A stretch of 64,000 bases of DNA from Paradevosia shaoguanensis (GCF_016801025.1 NZ_CP068983.1:4270501-4334500), one strand, 5' to 3'; positions 27,949-38,588 are shown, counted from the first letter of the stretch. The notes: generated from the letters alone by a model not told the origin. Made by a program: numbers and translations.

Positions 27949-30787
27949 GGATATGCGCGAGGAACTGGCCGCAGCCGAGCCCGCGCGCTTCTGGCGCAGC
28001 CTTGAGGAACGCGCACGCACGCCGGCTTTCCGCCGCATGCTCGATGCCGAATTCCCCGAGATCGCCGAGCGCTATGCCACGGCGACAGACCGGCGGACGG
28101 CACTGAAGCTGTTAGGCGCATCGCTGCTGATGGCCGGCATGGGCACGGCCAAGGCTGCCGAAGGGATTGCGCCCTATGTCGAGCAACCCGAAAATCTCGT
28201 GCCCGGCGAGCCGCAATTCTACGCCTCGACACTCAACGAGCGCGGCTACGGCATGGGCGTGATCGTCGAGGCCCATGAGGGGCGACCGACCAAGATCGAG
28301 GGCAATCCGAACCATCCGGCGTCGCTAGGCGGTACCGACCCGATAATGCAGGCGGCGGCATTTTCGCTTTACGAACCGACCAGATCCCGCACCGTCCTGA
28401 AGGGCAATGAGGTTGCGACCTGGGGCGCGTTCCAGGCGGAAGTGGCGGAGTTGCGCGAGCGGGCTTTGTTGCAGGGCGGCGCCGGTATCGGTGTGGTCAT
28501 AGGCCCCAATACATCACTGACCCTGCAACGCCTCTTCAGCCAATTGCAGCAGGCCATGCCGGCGCTGCGCTTTTACCTCTCCGATCCATTGGCCGGCACG
28601 CCGCGTCCTTACGCCGTGCTGCCGCATTTCGATGAAGCCAAGATCGTCGTTTCACTCGGCGCCGACTTCCTCGGTGAAGGGCCGGGCCGGCTGGCTGCCG
28701 CCCGTGGGTTTGCCGATAGCCGTCGGGTGCGCGCCGGTGGGCAACGCACGATGAGCCGGCTCTATTGCCTCGAATCCATCGCTTCGCTCACCGGTGCCAA
28801 GGCGGACAGCCATCTTCTCGTGCGTCCGAGTGCCATGGACGAGACCGTCGCCCGGCTCGCTACGGCCATGCAGTCGGGCACCGGCGACGATGCCTTTACC
28901 ACCGCCCTTGTCCGTGACGCGCGCGCTGCCGGCAATGGCCTGCTGTTCATCGCCGGCGAGCGCGAGAGTGCGTTCGTGCATGCGACCGCGCAGCGTCTCA
29001 ACCAACCATCGGCCGGTATCACCCACACGCTGATCGCCCCTGTCGCGACGGCCCCTGCCGATTCCGGCTCGCTTTACGATCTCGTTACCGACATCGGTGT
29101 CGGCGCCATCACCAGCCTCTTCGTGCTCGATTGCGATCTCATGCATTCTGCGCCCGCCGACCTCGATGTCGGCGCGGCGCTCGAACACGTGTCGTCACTT
29201 TATCACCATGGCCTACACGTCGATGAAACGGCGCGCAAAGCCGATTGGCACGTGCCGGCGACGCACGACCTGGAAAGCTGGGGCGATCTCCGCGCCTTCA
29301 ACGGTACCGCTTCGATCGTGCAGCCGCTGATCGCGCCGCTCTATCAGGGCCGTACCATTGCCGAACTGGTGGCGGCGCTCACGGGCGACTTCGTCTCATC
29401 GAGCCTCGATCTCACGCGCGCCACCTGGGCCCAGCTCGACGATGCCGGCTGGCGCGCGGCACTGAAAGGCGGCGTGATCGCAGATACCGCGACATCCGCC
29501 ATTTCCGCGCCGCCGCTGGCCGAAGCCGCCAATCCGGTGCGCGAAGCAGCACAGATCGATGTGGTGCTGACGCCCGACCCGTTTCTCGATGGCGGCGCGC
29601 ATGCGGCGAACCTTTTCCTCACCGAGCTGCCGCGGCCGCTCACCAAGTTGGTCTGGGGCAATGCCGCCGAAATGGCTCCAGCAACGGCGCAGAAGTTGGG
29701 CGTTGTGACGGGCGATCTCGTCGAGATCGGTATCGACAAGCAGGCGCTGACCCTGCCGGCCTTCATCTCACCCGGGCAGGCACCCGATACGGTCGTGGTG
29801 TCGCTCGGCTTCGGCCGCTGGACCGGTGAGGACAGCGATACGGTCGGCACCAATGCCTTTCCGCTGCGCCGTCGCGGCAACGCGTGGTTGCTGGCCGGGG
29901 CTGGGGTAAAAAAGGGCCAGGGCAGCAGCCGCATCATCACCACGCAGGAGCATCATGCGATGGAAGGCCGCGACATCGTGCGCGATTTGCCGCTGGCCGT
30001 CATTGCCGACGAGACGCCGCCAGCAAAAGAGCCACCCTCGCTCTATCCGCCATACGAAATACCCGAGGAAGCCTGGGGCATGAGCATCGATCTCACCGCC
30101 TGCATCGGTTGCAATGCCTGCGTTGCCGCCTGCCAGGCCGAAAACAACTCGCCGGTCGTCGGCCCTGACGAGATGGCAGTTGGCCACGACATGCACTGGC
30201 TGCGCGTCGATCGCTACTATGCCGGCGACCCGGAAGCGCCCGAGACGGTGTTCCAGCCGGTGCCGTGCATGCAGTGCGAGGATGCGCCCTGCGAGGTGGT
30301 GTGCCCGGTCAACGCCACCGTGCACACGCATGACGGGCTCAACGCGCAGGTCTACAACCGGTGCGTCGGCACACGCTATTGCTCGCAGAACTGCCCCTAC
30401 AAGGTGCGGCGCTTCAACTTCTTCCAATACCAGGATTTCGACGAAGGCTCGCCCCTGTCGCTGCTGATGAACCCCAATGTCAGCGTGCGCGAGCGCGGCG
30501 TTATGGAGAAGTGCACCTATTGCGTGCAGCGCATCTCGGCGGCCCGTATACAGTCGGAGATTTCGGACCAGCCGATCGCCGATGGCGCAGTGCAAACCGC
30601 CTGCCAGCAGGCCTGCCCGACGCGGGCCATCACCTTCGGCAACATCAAGGACAAGCAGAGCGCGGTGGCGCGCGAAAAGACCGAGCCACATTCCTATGCG
30701 CTGCTCGAAGAACTCGGTACGCGCCCGCGCACCACTTATCTGGCGCGGGTCACCAATCGTCCGGACGAGGACAAGGGCAATGGCTGA
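27932..30787 (+). CDS. actB: Alternative complex III subunit B, molybdopterin-oxidoreductase-like iron-sulfur protein
   Basis: This 951-residue periplasmic subunit joins a molybdopterin-oxidoreductase-like domain (residues about 75-690), which in this family holds no molybdenum cofactor, to a four-cluster ferredoxin domain. The cysteine groups are visible at about 723 (CIGCNACVAAC), 779 (CMQCEDAPCEVVCP), 811 (CVGTRYCSQNCP) and 861 (CTYCVQRI), with the closing CQQACP later. A twin-arginine signal (Arg54-Arg55 in DRRTALKLLGAS) follows about 50 residues of pre-sequence, as is usual for ActB. It relays electrons between the quinol site and the ActA/ActE haems. It overlaps actC by 8 bp. Confidence 0.93.
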   Translation: MPVTDKDMREELAAAEPARFWRSLEERARTPAFRRMLDAEFPEIAERYATATDRRTALKLLGASLLMAGMGTAKAAEGIAPYVEQPENLVPGEPQFYASTLNERGYGMGVIVEAHEGRPTKIEGNPNHPASLGGTDPIMQAAAFSLYEPTRSRTVLKGNEVATWGAFQAEVAELRERALLQGGAGIGVVIGPNTSLTLQRLFSQLQQAMPALRFYLSDPLAGTPRPYAVLPHFDEAKIVVSLGADFLGEGPGRLAAARGFADSRRVRAGGQRTMSRLYCLESIASLTGAKADSHLLVRPSAMDETVARLATAMQSGTGDDAFTTALVRDARAAGNGLLFIAGERESAFVHATAQRLNQPSAGITHTLIAPVATAPADSGSLYDLVTDIGVGAITSLFVLDCDLMHSAPADLDVGAALEHVSSLYHHGLHVDETARKADWHVPATHDLESWGDLRAFNGTASIVQPLIAPLYQGRTIAELVAALTGDFVSSSLDLTRATWAQLDDAGWRAALKGGVIADTATSAISAPPLAEAANPVREAAQIDVVLTPDPFLDGGAHAANLFLTELPRPLTKLVWGNAAEMAPATAQKLGVVTGDLVEIGIDKQALTLPAFISPGQAPDTVVVSLGFGRWTGEDSDTVGTNAFPLRRRGNAWLLAGAGVKKGQGSSRIITTQEHHAMEGRDIVRDLPLAVIADETPPAKEPPSLYPPYEIPEEAWGMSIDLTACIGCNACVAACQAENNSPVVGPDEMAVGHDMHWLRVDRYYAGDPEAPETVFQPVPCMQCEDAPCEVVCPVNATVHTHDGLNAQVYNRCVGTRYCSQNCPYKVRRFNFFQYQDFDEGSPLSLLMNPNVSVRERGVMEKCTYCVQRISAARIQSEISDQPIADGAVQTACQQACPTRAITFGNIKDKQSAVAREKTEPHSYALLEELGTRPRTTYLARVTNRPDEDKGNG

Positions 30788-32147
30788 AGCGATGCGCAGC
30801 GACGGCATCGATCCCGCCGTGCTCGCCGGCAACGAGAGCAATCGCGCCATCGCCGCCAAGATCGCCGCCATCCCGCTGGCGCCGAAACTGCCGCGCCGCT
30901 TCTGGTGGGGGTTTGCGGCATTCTTCACCATCGGCCTGCTGTTCCTCGGCTGCGTCAGCTACCTGCTCGCGGCCGGCATCGGCACGATCGGGCTAAACGT
31001 TCCCGCGGCCTGGGGGTTTCTCATCGTCAACACGGTCTGGTGGATCGGCATCGGCCACGCCGGCACGCTGATCTCTGCCGTGCTGCTGCTGATGCGGCAG
31101 AACTGGCGCAATTCCATCAACCGCTTCGCCGAAGCGATGACGCTGATGGCGGTGGCCCTGGCCGGCACCTTCCCCATCCTGCACCTGGGGCGCCCGCAAT
31201 ATTTCTACTGGCTGCTGCCGCTGCCGGTGACGCACATGCCGTGGCCGAACTGGCGCAGCCCGCTGGTGTGGGATTTCTTTGCCATCGCCACCTACATCAT
31301 CGTCTCGCTGCTGTTCTGGTTCATGGGCTTGGTGCCGGACCTGGCGATCCTGCGCGACCGCGCCAAAAGCCGTGGCAAGCAGAGGATATATGGCTTTTTC
31401 GCCCTGGGCTGGCGCGGCTCGGCCTATCATTGGCACCGCTACCGGATCGCCTATTACCTGCTCGCCGCGCTGGCGACGCCGCTCGTCGTCTCCGTCCATT
31501 CGGTGATCTCGCTCGATTTCACCAGCGCCATCATTCCGGGCTATCACTCGACGATCTTCCCGCCGTATTTCGTTGCCGGCGCGCTCTATTCCGGCTTCGC
31601 CATGGTGATCACCATCGCCGTGCCGCTGCGGCATTTCTTCGGACTCGAAGATTTCATCACGCTCAAGCACCTCGACAATGCCGGCAAGGTCATGCTCGCC
31701 TCGGGCGCTGTCGTCGCCTACGGCTATCTCTGCGAAAGCTTCTTCGCCTGGTATTCGGGCGATCAGTTCGAGCGCTACATGATGTGGAACCGCATGTTCG
31801 GCGATTACGCCTGGACGTTCTGGTTCATGCTCGCCTGCAATGTCGGAACGCTGCAGCTTTTGTGGTTCAAGCGCGCACGCACCAGTCCGTGGCTGCTGTT
31901 CGCATTAGCGTTCATCATCAATACCGGCATGTGGGTCGAGCGCTACGTCATCGTCGTGACGAGCCTCACGCGCGATTTCCTGCCATCGAGCTGGCAGAAC
32001 GTGCTGCCGACCTGGGTCGATTTCGGCATCTTGTTCGGCTCGCTCGGGCTGTTCTTCGCCATGATGTTCCTGTTCGTGCGGCTGCTGCCGCTAATGACCA
32101 TTTTCGAAGTGCAGGAACTGAAGCATGAACTCAAGGAGGCGCAATGA
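30780..32147 (+). CDS. actC: Alternative complex III subunit C, NrfD-like quinol-binding membrane protein
   Basis: A polytopic membrane protein of 455 residues with about ten helices of the NrfD/PsrC family; in alternative complex III it forms the quinol-oxidising site. Start ATG 30780 overlaps the actB stop. Conserved features are the WIGIGHAGTLISAVLLL helix and HYVPVF-type loops replaced here by HLGRPQYFYWLLP, plus WNRMFGDYAW near the C-terminus. It pairs with ActF, a second NrfD-like subunit. Its stop overlaps the actD start in ATGA. Confidence 0.92.
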   Translation: MAEAMRSDGIDPAVLAGNESNRAIAAKIAAIPLAPKLPRRFWWGFAAFFTIGLLFLGCVSYLLAAGIGTIGLNVPAAWGFLIVNTVWWIGIGHAGTLISAVLLLMRQNWRNSINRFAEAMTLMAVALAGTFPILHLGRPQYFYWLLPLPVTHMPWPNWRSPLVWDFFAIATYIIVSLLFWFMGLVPDLAILRDRAKSRGKQRIYGFFALGWRGSAYHWHRYRIAYYLLAALATPLVVSVHSVISLDFTSAIIPGYHSTIFPPYFVAGALYSGFAMVITIAVPLRHFFGLEDFITLKHLDNAGKVMLASGAVVAYGYLCESFFAWYSGDQFERYMMWNRMFGDYAWTFWFMLACNVGTLQLLWFKRARTSPWLLFALAFIINTGMWVERYVIVVTSLTRDFLPSSWQNVLPTWVDFGILFGSLGLFFAMMFLFVRLLPLMTIFEVQELKHELKEAQ

Positions 32148-32686
32148 AGCCCTCCGAGACGGAAACACATGGGCTGATCGCTGCTTTCGCAACACCCGAG
32201 GCGCTGATGAAAGCGGCCGCGCGCGCGCGCGAACGGGGCTTCACCCGCCTCGATGCCTTCACGCCCTACCCGGTGGAGGGGCTCGTCGAAAAGCTCGGCG
32301 GCGGCACCTCGCGGCTGCCGGTCTATACGTTCATCGGCGGCGCCATCGGGTTCTTCGGCATCCTGGCGCTACAGTTCTATTCGGTGCTCATCGCCTATCC
32401 GATCGATGTCGGCGGCCGGCCCCTGGCGTCGTGGCCGGCGTTCCTCGTGCCGGGCTTCGAATGCACGATCCTTGGTGCCGCTTTCACGGCGTTTTTCGGC
32501 ATGCTGGCCGGCAATCGGCTGCCGCGTCTCTACCATCCCGTGTTCAACGCCCAAAGCTTCAGCTTTGCCGGCGGGGATCGTTTCTACCTGCTGATCGCCA
32601 GCGACGACCCGCGATACGATCGCACGAAGCTCAGGCGCATGCTGCACCGGCTCGATGCACTGGCGATCGAAGAGGTATTGGAATGA
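32144..32686 (+). CDS. actD: Alternative complex III subunit D (DUF3341)
   Basis: A 180-residue membrane subunit with the DUF3341 pattern. A cytoplasmic N-terminal ferredoxin-like fold (FATPEALMKAAARARERGF, then LDAFTPYPVEGL) is followed by two transmembrane helices (residues about 60-82 and 95-120) and a short C-terminal domain ending near DDPRYDRTKLRRMLHRLDA. It has no cofactor and is structural. Overlaps of 4 bp with both neighbours indicate translational coupling. Confidence 0.92.
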   Translation: MKPSETETHGLIAAFATPEALMKAAARARERGFTRLDAFTPYPVEGLVEKLGGGTSRLPVYTFIGGAIGFFGILALQFYSVLIAYPIDVGGRPLASWPAFLVPGFECTILGAAFTAFFGMLAGNRLPRLYHPVFNAQSFSFAGGDRFYLLIASDDPRYDRTKLRRMLHRLDALAIEEVLE

Positions 32687-33216
32687 AGCGCCTCGCGCTC
32701 CTCGGCATCGCCCTGCTGCTGTGCGGTTGCGAGCAGAAGATGACGAAAATGCCGCGCGTCGATCCACTGGAGACGAGCCCGCTCTTTGCCGATGGCGCGG
32801 GCACTCGCGTGCCCGTGGCGGGTACAATTGCGGCCGATGCCGATATCGGGCCGCAACCGACCGCGCTGCCGGCAGCGCTCGATCTCGAACTCATGCAGCG
32901 CGGACAGCAGCGCTTCAACATCTTCTGCTCGCCCTGCCACGACTATACCGGCCACGGCAACGGGCGGGTCGTGCAGCGCGGCTTTCCGCAGCCGCCGGAT
33001 TTCCATTCGGCCCGGCTCATCGCGGCCCCCGACAGCCACTTTTTCGACGTCATCACCCATGGCTATGGCACCATGTTCTCCTATGCCTCGCGCGTGCCGG
33101 TTTCCGACCGCTGGGCCATCATCGCCTATATCCGTGCGCTGCAATATTCCGAACATGTCCCGGCGGGCGAGTTGACGCCGGACCTCAAAGCAAAACTGGC
33201 GGAGGCAGCGCCATGA
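32683..33216 (+). CDS. actE: Alternative complex III subunit E, monohaem cytochrome c lipoprotein
   Basis: A 177-residue lipoprotein. The ATG at 32683 gives a short signal ending in a lipobox (LLLCGC, acylated Cys16). A single CSPCH motif (Cys82, Cys85, His86) binds haem c, and the Met in HGYGTMFSYASRVP is the likely sixth ligand. In this complex ActE is a periplasmic electron acceptor that passes electrons to the oxidase. Start and stop overlap neighbours by 4 bp each. Confidence 0.92.
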   Translation: MKRLALLGIALLLCGCEQKMTKMPRVDPLETSPLFADGAGTRVPVAGTIAADADIGPQPTALPAALDLELMQRGQQRFNIFCSPCHDYTGHGNGRVVQRGFPQPPDFHSARLIAAPDSHFFDVITHGYGTMFSYASRVPVSDRWAIIAYIRALQYSEHVPAGELTPDLKAKLAEAAP

Positions 33217-34304
33217 CCTGGAGCCGCCTCCCGCTGGGGATAGCTGCGCTTGGCGTCATCGGTTGCGCCATCGGACTGGTGCTGGCGCCGGGGGAGATGG
33301 CGCGGGCCTGGCTGGTGGCGACGACGACGCTGATGGGCCTGCCGCTCGGCGCCATGGTGCTGCTGATGCTGTTCGTGCTCACCGGCGGGCGCTGGGGCGC
33401 CGCGGCGCGACCTGCGCTCACCGCCATGGCAATGACGCTGCCGGCCATGCTGCTGCTCTTCCTGCCGCTGCTCGGCGCCATTCCGGCACTGCTGCCTTTC
33501 CTTGCCACATCGCCCGATACGCTGCCCGAGCGGGTTGTGGGCAAGCTCGCCTATCTCGCACCGGGTTGGATCGTGTTGCGCACGCTCGTCGTCTTCGCGC
33601 TATGGCTCGTCTCGACCTTGCTGCTCCGCCTCATGCCGTGGCGAACCCGCATCACCGAGAAAACAGGCGCAGTGCTCGGCCTTGCGCTTTATGCGCTGGC
33701 GCTGACGGTTTTCACGACCGACTGGATGCAGGCTTTGGAGCCGGAATTCTCCTCGACCATCTACGCCATGATGGTTGCAGGCACGCAAATCCTCGGCGCG
33801 CTGGCGGCCGGCGTTGTCATGCTAAGGGTCACCGGGCAGTTGGCATCGCCCGGTGGCGAGCCCGAGGCACCGCTCGGTGACGATCTCGGTCGGTTGCTGA
33901 TCTCCGGCATCCTCGGCTTCGTCTATCTCGCCTATATGCAATGGCTGATCATCTGGATCGGCGACCTACCGCCGGAAGCCGCGTGGTATCTGGCGCGCGA
34001 TGCCTGGCCCTGGCCTGTCGCCTTCTGGCTCATGGCTCTCGCCTACGCGGTCGTACCCTTCCTCGCGCTATTGCTGGGCTCGGTGCGAAGGGATCCGAAA
34101 CGGCTCGCGGCAGTCGCCACCGTGATGCTGGCCGGCTATGCGGCTGAAGCAATCTGGCGCGTGGCGCCGGCCTTTGCCGCGAACGGCACCTACCTGCTGT
34201 TGCTGGCTGCCGCTTTCGCGGCAACAGGCGGGCTTTTCGTGATGACGATCGACCGGCAATGGCGGCATGGCTTTGTTGGAGCGGAGGCGCGCCATGTCCG
34301 GTGA
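33213..34304 (+). CDS. actF: Alternative complex III subunit F, polytopic membrane protein
   Basis: A 363-residue protein with about ten predicted membrane helices, similar in layout to ActC and the NrfD family. It packs against ActC in the membrane core. Typical segments are GKLAYLAPGWIVLRTLVVF, TTDWMQALEPEFSSTIYAM and FVYLAYMQWLIIWIGDLP. It overlaps the actE stop by 4 bp and the next small gene by 11 bp. Confidence 0.9.
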   Translation: MTWSRLPLGIAALGVIGCAIGLVLAPGEMARAWLVATTTLMGLPLGAMVLLMLFVLTGGRWGAAARPALTAMAMTLPAMLLLFLPLLGAIPALLPFLATSPDTLPERVVGKLAYLAPGWIVLRTLVVFALWLVSTLLLRLMPWRTRITEKTGAVLGLALYALALTVFTTDWMQALEPEFSSTIYAMMVAGTQILGALAAGVVMLRVTGQLASPGGEPEAPLGDDLGRLLISGILGFVYLAYMQWLIIWIGDLPPEAAWYLARDAWPWPVAFWLMALAYAVVPFLALLLGSVRRDPKRLAAVATVMLAGYAAEAIWRVAPAFAANGTYLLLLAAAFAATGGLFVMTIDRQWRHGFVGAEARHVR

Positions 34305-34662
34305 AAGTCTGCATCCCGCCGACGAACCGCATGAACAGCGTGACGTGCACCGGCGAACATTGTTCATCTTTGCCGTGTGCTTTGCCGGCTTCATCGCCGT
34401 TTCGGTGGCAGTGCTCTGGTTCACGTTCGGTCAACGCGAGGGTGGCTTTGCCGCCGCACAACCGCGCATGCAGGTGCCGGTAAACGGCGAGCTGGGCCAG
34501 CGACAACAGCTTGCCGAATATTTTGCGTCGCAACAGGCGTTTCTTGCGAGGATCGCCTGGACCGATGCCAGCCACAGCCACGCCAAGGTGCCGATCGCCG
34601 ACGCCATGCGTCTTCTCGCCGCGAAAGGCGCAAACCGTCCGCAGCCGGGGGCAGCGCCATGA
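34294..34662 (+). CDS. Small single-helix membrane protein in the act-cox operon
   Basis: A 122-residue protein from the ATG at 34294, with GGAGCGGAGG just upstream. It has a charged cytoplasmic head (DEPHEQRDVHRR), one transmembrane helix (residues about 22-44, LFIFAVCFAGFIAVSVAVL) and a soluble periplasmic tail with RMQVPVNGELGQRQQL. No haem- or metal-binding motif is seen. Its place between actF and sco, with overlaps on both sides, points to assembly or stability of the supercomplex. I do not recognise the family. Confidence 0.8.
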   Translation: MSGESLHPADEPHEQRDVHRRTLFIFAVCFAGFIAVSVAVLWFTFGQREGGFAAAQPRMQVPVNGELGQRQQLAEYFASQQAFLARIAWTDASHSHAKVPIADAMRLLAAKGANRPQPGAAP

Positions 34663-35414
34663 AGTTCGCGCTCGTTCTCGCCCTGCTGCTCTGCACCAGT
34701 CCTGCTCTGGCGGCGGTCGAGCAGCCGGATTTTTCGCCCAAGCCGGGGCAACAAATCACGCTCGGTACCATGCTCACCGACGAAACGGGTCAGCAAAAGA
34801 CCCTGAGCGACTTCCTTCACAAGCGCCCAGCGGTCGTCGTCTTCGGCTATCACGATTGCCCCAATCTCTGCGGTGTCGAACAGCAACTCGTCGCCAAGGA
34901 CCTTGGCGGCACGGGCCTTGCTCCCGATGGCTACGAACCGCTGTTCATCACGCTGGCGCCGGAGGAAGGTCCGTCCGACGCCAAAGGGGCCAAGCAACGT
35001 CTGGCCGATGCGGTGGGCAAAGCCAGCGCGGCGCCCTGGCACTTCCTTTCCGGCCCTGACGTTGCGGGGCTGGGCGAGGAATTCGGCATCACGGCAATCG
35101 AGCGCGAGCGCATAAAGCAGTACGTGCATCCCGTCGCCATCTTCACCCTCACGCCGGACGGGCGCATCTCGCACGTACTGCCGGGGCTGGATGTAACCCC
35201 CAACGACATGCGCCTGGCCCTGGTCGAAGCCTCGGCCGGCAAGCTCGGCACCCTCATCGACAAGATCGTGCTTTTCTGCGCCGGCTATGATGCGACGACT
35301 GGACGCTACTCCTCGCTCATCATGTCGATGCTCAGGATCGTCAGCGTGGTTGGCCTCGCTTTGGCGCTTGGCGCCCTCGTACTTCTCGGAAGGGGTCGTA
35401 AATGGGGAACATAG
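34659..35414 (+). CDS. SCO1/SenC-type copper chaperone
   Basis: A 251-residue thioredoxin-fold protein that helps assemble the CuA centre of the oxidase. It has an N-terminal Sec signal ([16 protein letters not shown]), the copper-binding Cys67 and Cys71 in CPNLCG, and His157 in [10 protein letters not shown]-terminal membrane helix near residues 225-245 anchors it. It lies directly before coxB, the CuA subunit, and overlaps it by 13 bp, which fits its role. Confidence 0.92.
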   Translation: MKFALVLALLLCTSPALAAVEQPDFSPKPGQQITLGTMLTDETGQQKTLSDFLHKRPAVVVFGYHDCPNLCGVEQQLVAKDLGGTGLAPDGYEPLFITLAPEEGPSDAKGAKQRLADAVGKASAAPWHFLSGPDVAGLGEEFGITAIERERIKQYVHPVAIFTLTPDGRISHVLPGLDVTPNDMRLALVEASAGKLGTLIDKIVLFCAGYDATTGRYSSLIMSMLRIVSVVGLALALGALVLLGRGRKWGT

Positions 35415-36346
35415 CCTTCCATCCCCTCGAGGCCTCGACGCTCGCGCCGCAAGTCGACCTGCTGTTCTATACGCTGCTTGCCTTTTCCTTTGCGCTCGGC
35501 ACGTTCCTTGTCTTCCTGGTCGTACGCTATTCCGTGCTTTATCGCACCGGTTCGGGCGCCGACCGCACGGGCCCGCGTGGCCGCCACATCGTCATCGAGG
35601 TCGCCTGGACGTCGGCCTCGGCCCTGATCGCGCTCGGCATCTTCATCTGGGGCGCATCGCTCTTTCTCGAACGCGACAATCCGCCGACCGGCGCCATCGA
35701 GATCCAGGGCTTCGCCAAGCAATGGATGTGGAAGTTCGAGCACGAGAACGGCCGCCGCGAGATCAACGAACTGCACGTGCCGGCCGGCAAGCCCGTGATC
35801 GTCAAACTCGGCTCGGAGGACGTTATCCATTCCCTGTTCATACCGGCATTCCGGGTGAAGCAGGATGTGGTTCCAGGGATGGCTACCAGCCTTTGGTTCG
35901 AGGCAACGAAACCGGGCACTTACGATCTTTTTTGCGCCGAATATTGCGGTACCGAGCACTCGCGCATGCGGGGCCACGTCACCGTCATGACCGACCAGGA
36001 TTTCGCGGCCTGGCTGGCTGCCAGTCCTTCGTCGCAAACCCTCGCCGAAGAGGGAGCGGCGCTGTTCCGCTCCTATGGCTGCTCGGGGTGCCACGGCCCG
36101 GGCGGCACTGTCCGCGCGCCCCGGCTCGAAGGCGTTTTCGGCCATCCGGTGGCGCTTGCCGACCGGCGCACCGTCATAGCCGACGAGGCCTATATCCGCG
36201 ATTCCATCCTCAATCCCACCAAGGACATTGCGGCCGGTTACGATCCGATCATGCCGAGCTTCAAAGACCTGATCGAGGAGGACGACCTCATGCGCCTCGT
36301 TGCCTACGTGAAATCGCTCGGCACTGCCGGAAAGGCCAGCCCATGA
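35402..36346 (+). CDS. coxB: Cytochrome c oxidase subunit II, caa3-type with fused cytochrome c
   Basis: A 314-residue subunit with two N-terminal transmembrane helices and a cupredoxin domain carrying the CuA site (Cys178 and Cys182 in [12 protein letters not shown], plus the His in VIHSLFIP). A C-terminal cytochrome c domain holds CSGCH (Cys227, Cys230, His231) and a Met in the PIMPSF segment. The fusion makes this a caa3-type oxidase that takes electrons directly from the act complex or a soluble cytochrome. The start overlaps the sco stop. Confidence 0.95.
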   Translation: MGNIAFHPLEASTLAPQVDLLFYTLLAFSFALGTFLVFLVVRYSVLYRTGSGADRTGPRGRHIVIEVAWTSASALIALGIFIWGASLFLERDNPPTGAIEIQGFAKQWMWKFEHENGRREINELHVPAGKPVIVKLGSEDVIHSLFIPAFRVKQDVVPGMATSLWFEATKPGTYDLFCAEYCGTEHSRMRGHVTVMTDQDFAAWLAASPSSQTLAEEGAALFRSYGCSGCHGPGGTVRAPRLEGVFGHPVALADRRTVIADEAYIRDSILNPTKDIAAGYDPIMPSFKDLIEEDDLMRLVAYVKSLGTAGKASP

Positions 36347-37968
36347 CCGTAGCAGCTTCTGCCGGACCGAGCTATTTTGCCGAAGGCGCCGGTATCCGCG
36401 CCTGGCTCACGACGACCGACCACAAGCGCATCGCCTGGCTTTACCTCGTCTCGCTCACCGCCTTCTTCTTCATCGGCGGTGCGGCGGCAACGCTGATCCG
36501 GATCGAGTTGGTAACGCCCTCCGGCGATCTCGTTTCCGACGATTCCTACAACAAGCTCTTCACCATCCATGGCATCATCATGGTGTGGTTCTTCCTCGTG
36601 CCGTCGATCCCCGCGACACTCGGCAACTTCCTGCTGCCGCTCATGCTTGGCGCGCGCGACCTCGCCTTCCCGAGGCTCAATCTCGCCAGTTGGTACGTCT
36701 TCATCTTCGGAAGCTTTTTCACGCTCTATGCGGTGATCGCGGGCGGCGTCGATACCGGCTGGACCTTCTATACGCCGCTCTCCTCGATGTTCTCGAACAG
36801 CCATGTGAGCGCGGCGGCGGCCGGCGTCTTCATCGTCGGTTTTTCGACGATCATGTCGGGCATCAACTTCATCGTCACCGTGCACAAGCTGCGCGCCCCG
36901 GGCCAGACCTGGTTCCGGCTGCCGATCTTCGTCTGGACGCTCTATGCGACGAGCCTCGTCATGGTGCTGGCAACGCCGGTGCTCGCCGCAACGCTTCTGC
37001 TCATCATCCTCGATCGGCTGTTCGGTATCGGCATCTTCGATCCTAGCCAAGGCGGCGATCCGATACTCTTCCAGCACCTTTTCTGGTTCTATTCGCATCC
37101 GGCGGTCTACATCATGATCCTGCCGGGCATGGGGGTGGTGTCCGAGATCATTCCGTGCTTCGCCCGCCGTCCGCTCTTCGGCTACAAGGCCGTGGCGCTG
37201 GCCAGCATGGCAATCGCGCTTCTCGGCTTCCTCGTCTGGGGCCATCACATGTTCGTTTCCGGCCAATCGAGCTTTGCCGGCGTGGTGTTCTCGTTCCTCA
37301 GCTTCTGCATCGCCGTGCCCTCGGCCATCAAGGTGTTCAACTGGACGCTGACCTTGAGGAAAGGCACGATCAGCTTCGAAACGCCGATGCTCTATGCCCT
37401 GTTCTTTCTGGGGCTCTTCACCTTCGGTGGTTTCGGCGGACTGTTCCTCGCCGCGCTCGCCGTCGACGTGCACCTCACCGATACCTATTTCGTCGTCGCG
37501 CATTTCCACTACATCATGGTCGGCGGCATGGTGACCGCCTATATGGCGGGCCTGCATTTCTGGTGGCCCAAGATCACCGGCCGCATGTTCTCGGAAACCT
37601 GGGGACGCATAGCGGCAGTCACCTCGTTCCTCGGTTTCAACCTCACCTTCTTTCCGCAATACGTTCTGGGCTTTCTCGGCATGCCGCGGCGCTATCACAC
37701 CTATCCGGCCGAGTTCGCCTTCTGGCACATCCTTTCCAGCGCCGGCGCCGTCGTCCTCGCCATCGGCTACCTGCTGCCGCTCTTTTACCTCGGCTGGTCG
37801 CTGTTCAGGGGCCCGCGCGCGCCCGCAAATCCCTGGAATGCGACGGGCCTCGAATGGCAGACGAGTTCACCGCCGCCCAAGCACAATTTCGATACGCCGC
37901 CCGAAGTCATCGGTCCGCCATATGCCTATGGCCCGCCGGTCGAGGGCGAAAGGGGAGCACCGGAATGA
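36343..37968 (+). CDS. coxA: Cytochrome c oxidase subunit I, A2-type
   Basis: The catalytic subunit, 541 residues and 12 helices, reduces O2 at the haem a3-CuB site and pumps protons. Low-spin haem ligands are His76 and His389. CuB ligands are His252, His301 and His302, and the haem a3 ligand is His387; Tyr256 is the cross-linked tyrosine. The helix VI sequence reads YSHPAVY: the glutamate that ends the D-channel in A1 enzymes is absent and the Tyr-Ser pair marks an A2-type oxidase. Overlaps of 4 bp with coxB and coxC show tight coupling. Confidence 0.96.
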   Translation: MTVAASAGPSYFAEGAGIRAWLTTTDHKRIAWLYLVSLTAFFFIGGAAATLIRIELVTPSGDLVSDDSYNKLFTIHGIIMVWFFLVPSIPATLGNFLLPLMLGARDLAFPRLNLASWYVFIFGSFFTLYAVIAGGVDTGWTFYTPLSSMFSNSHVSAAAAGVFIVGFSTIMSGINFIVTVHKLRAPGQTWFRLPIFVWTLYATSLVMVLATPVLAATLLLIILDRLFGIGIFDPSQGGDPILFQHLFWFYSHPAVYIMILPGMGVVSEIIPCFARRPLFGYKAVALASMAIALLGFLVWGHHMFVSGQSSFAGVVFSFLSFCIAVPSAIKVFNWTLTLRKGTISFETPMLYALFFLGLFTFGGFGGLFLAALAVDVHLTDTYFVVAHFHYIMVGGMVTAYMAGLHFWWPKITGRMFSETWGRIAAVTSFLGFNLTFFPQYVLGFLGMPRRYHTYPAEFAFWHILSSAGAVVLAIGYLLPLFYLGWSLFRGPRAPANPWNATGLEWQTSSPPPKHNFDTPPEVIGPPYAYGPPVEGERGAPE

Positions 37969-38588
37969 GCGGAGAGAGCGCACATCAGGGCGAAGGCACG
38001 GGCATTCAGGCGACCGGCGAATTCGGCGTCTTCATCTTCCTCGGTTCCGAAGCGCTGCTCTTCGGCGGGCTCATTCTCACCTATGTCGTCGCCCGCCTGC
38101 ACCACCACGAGGCCTTCGTCGGCGGCTCGGCCGAACTCTCGCTCGTGACGGGCACGGCCAATACCGCAATCCTGTTGACCAGCAGTTTCGCCATAGCCCT
38201 GGCAATGATCTGGGGCGAGGAGGGCAAGGACAATCGCGCGCGGCTGGCGCTCGCCGTCACCGCGGCGCTCGGCCTGCTGTTCCTGTGCGTCAAGGCTTAC
38301 GAGTATTACGACGAGGCGCAGCGCCATGTGCTGCCGGTGCTCGGCCTGCCCTTCGATTATTCTGGCCCCGATCCGCAGCATGCCCGGCTCTTCTTCGATG
38401 CTTATCTGGCACTGACCGGCACGCACGGCCTGCATGTCCTTACCGGCATCGGCCTTGTCCTGACGCTGACACTTGGCTGGAAACGGCTGGGACGGCCGGC
38501 GCACTGGTTGAAGCTCGGCGCGCTCTACTGGCACTTCATCGACGTGATCTGGATCTTCCTGTTCCCCATCCTCTACATGGTGCGCTGA
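37965..38588 (+). CDS. coxC: Cytochrome c oxidase subunit III
   Basis: A 207-residue membrane subunit with about five to six helices. Family segments include [18 protein letters not shown] near the N-terminus and [13 protein letters not shown] and [18 protein letters not shown] near the end. It is shorter than the mitochondrial form because the first two helices are absent, as in many caa3 and quinol oxidases. It stabilises proton uptake by subunit I. Its stop directly abuts the next start. Confidence 0.95.
   Translation: MSGESAHQGEGTGIQATGEFGVFIFLGSEALLFGGLILTYVVARLHHHEAFVGGSAELSLVTGTANTAILLTSSFAIALAMIWGEEGKDNRARLALAVTAALGLLFLCVKAYEYYDEAQRHVLPVLGLPFDYSGPDPQHARLFFDAYLALTGTHGLHVLTGIGLVLTLTLGWKRLGRPAHWLKLGALYWHFIDVIWIFLFPILYMVR

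Noticed and set aside
27932-30787. ActB as an active molybdenum oxidoreductase
   Set aside because: The fusion of this domain with the four-cluster ferredoxin part and the act operon context identify ActB, whose molybdopterin-like domain carries no molybdenum cofactor.
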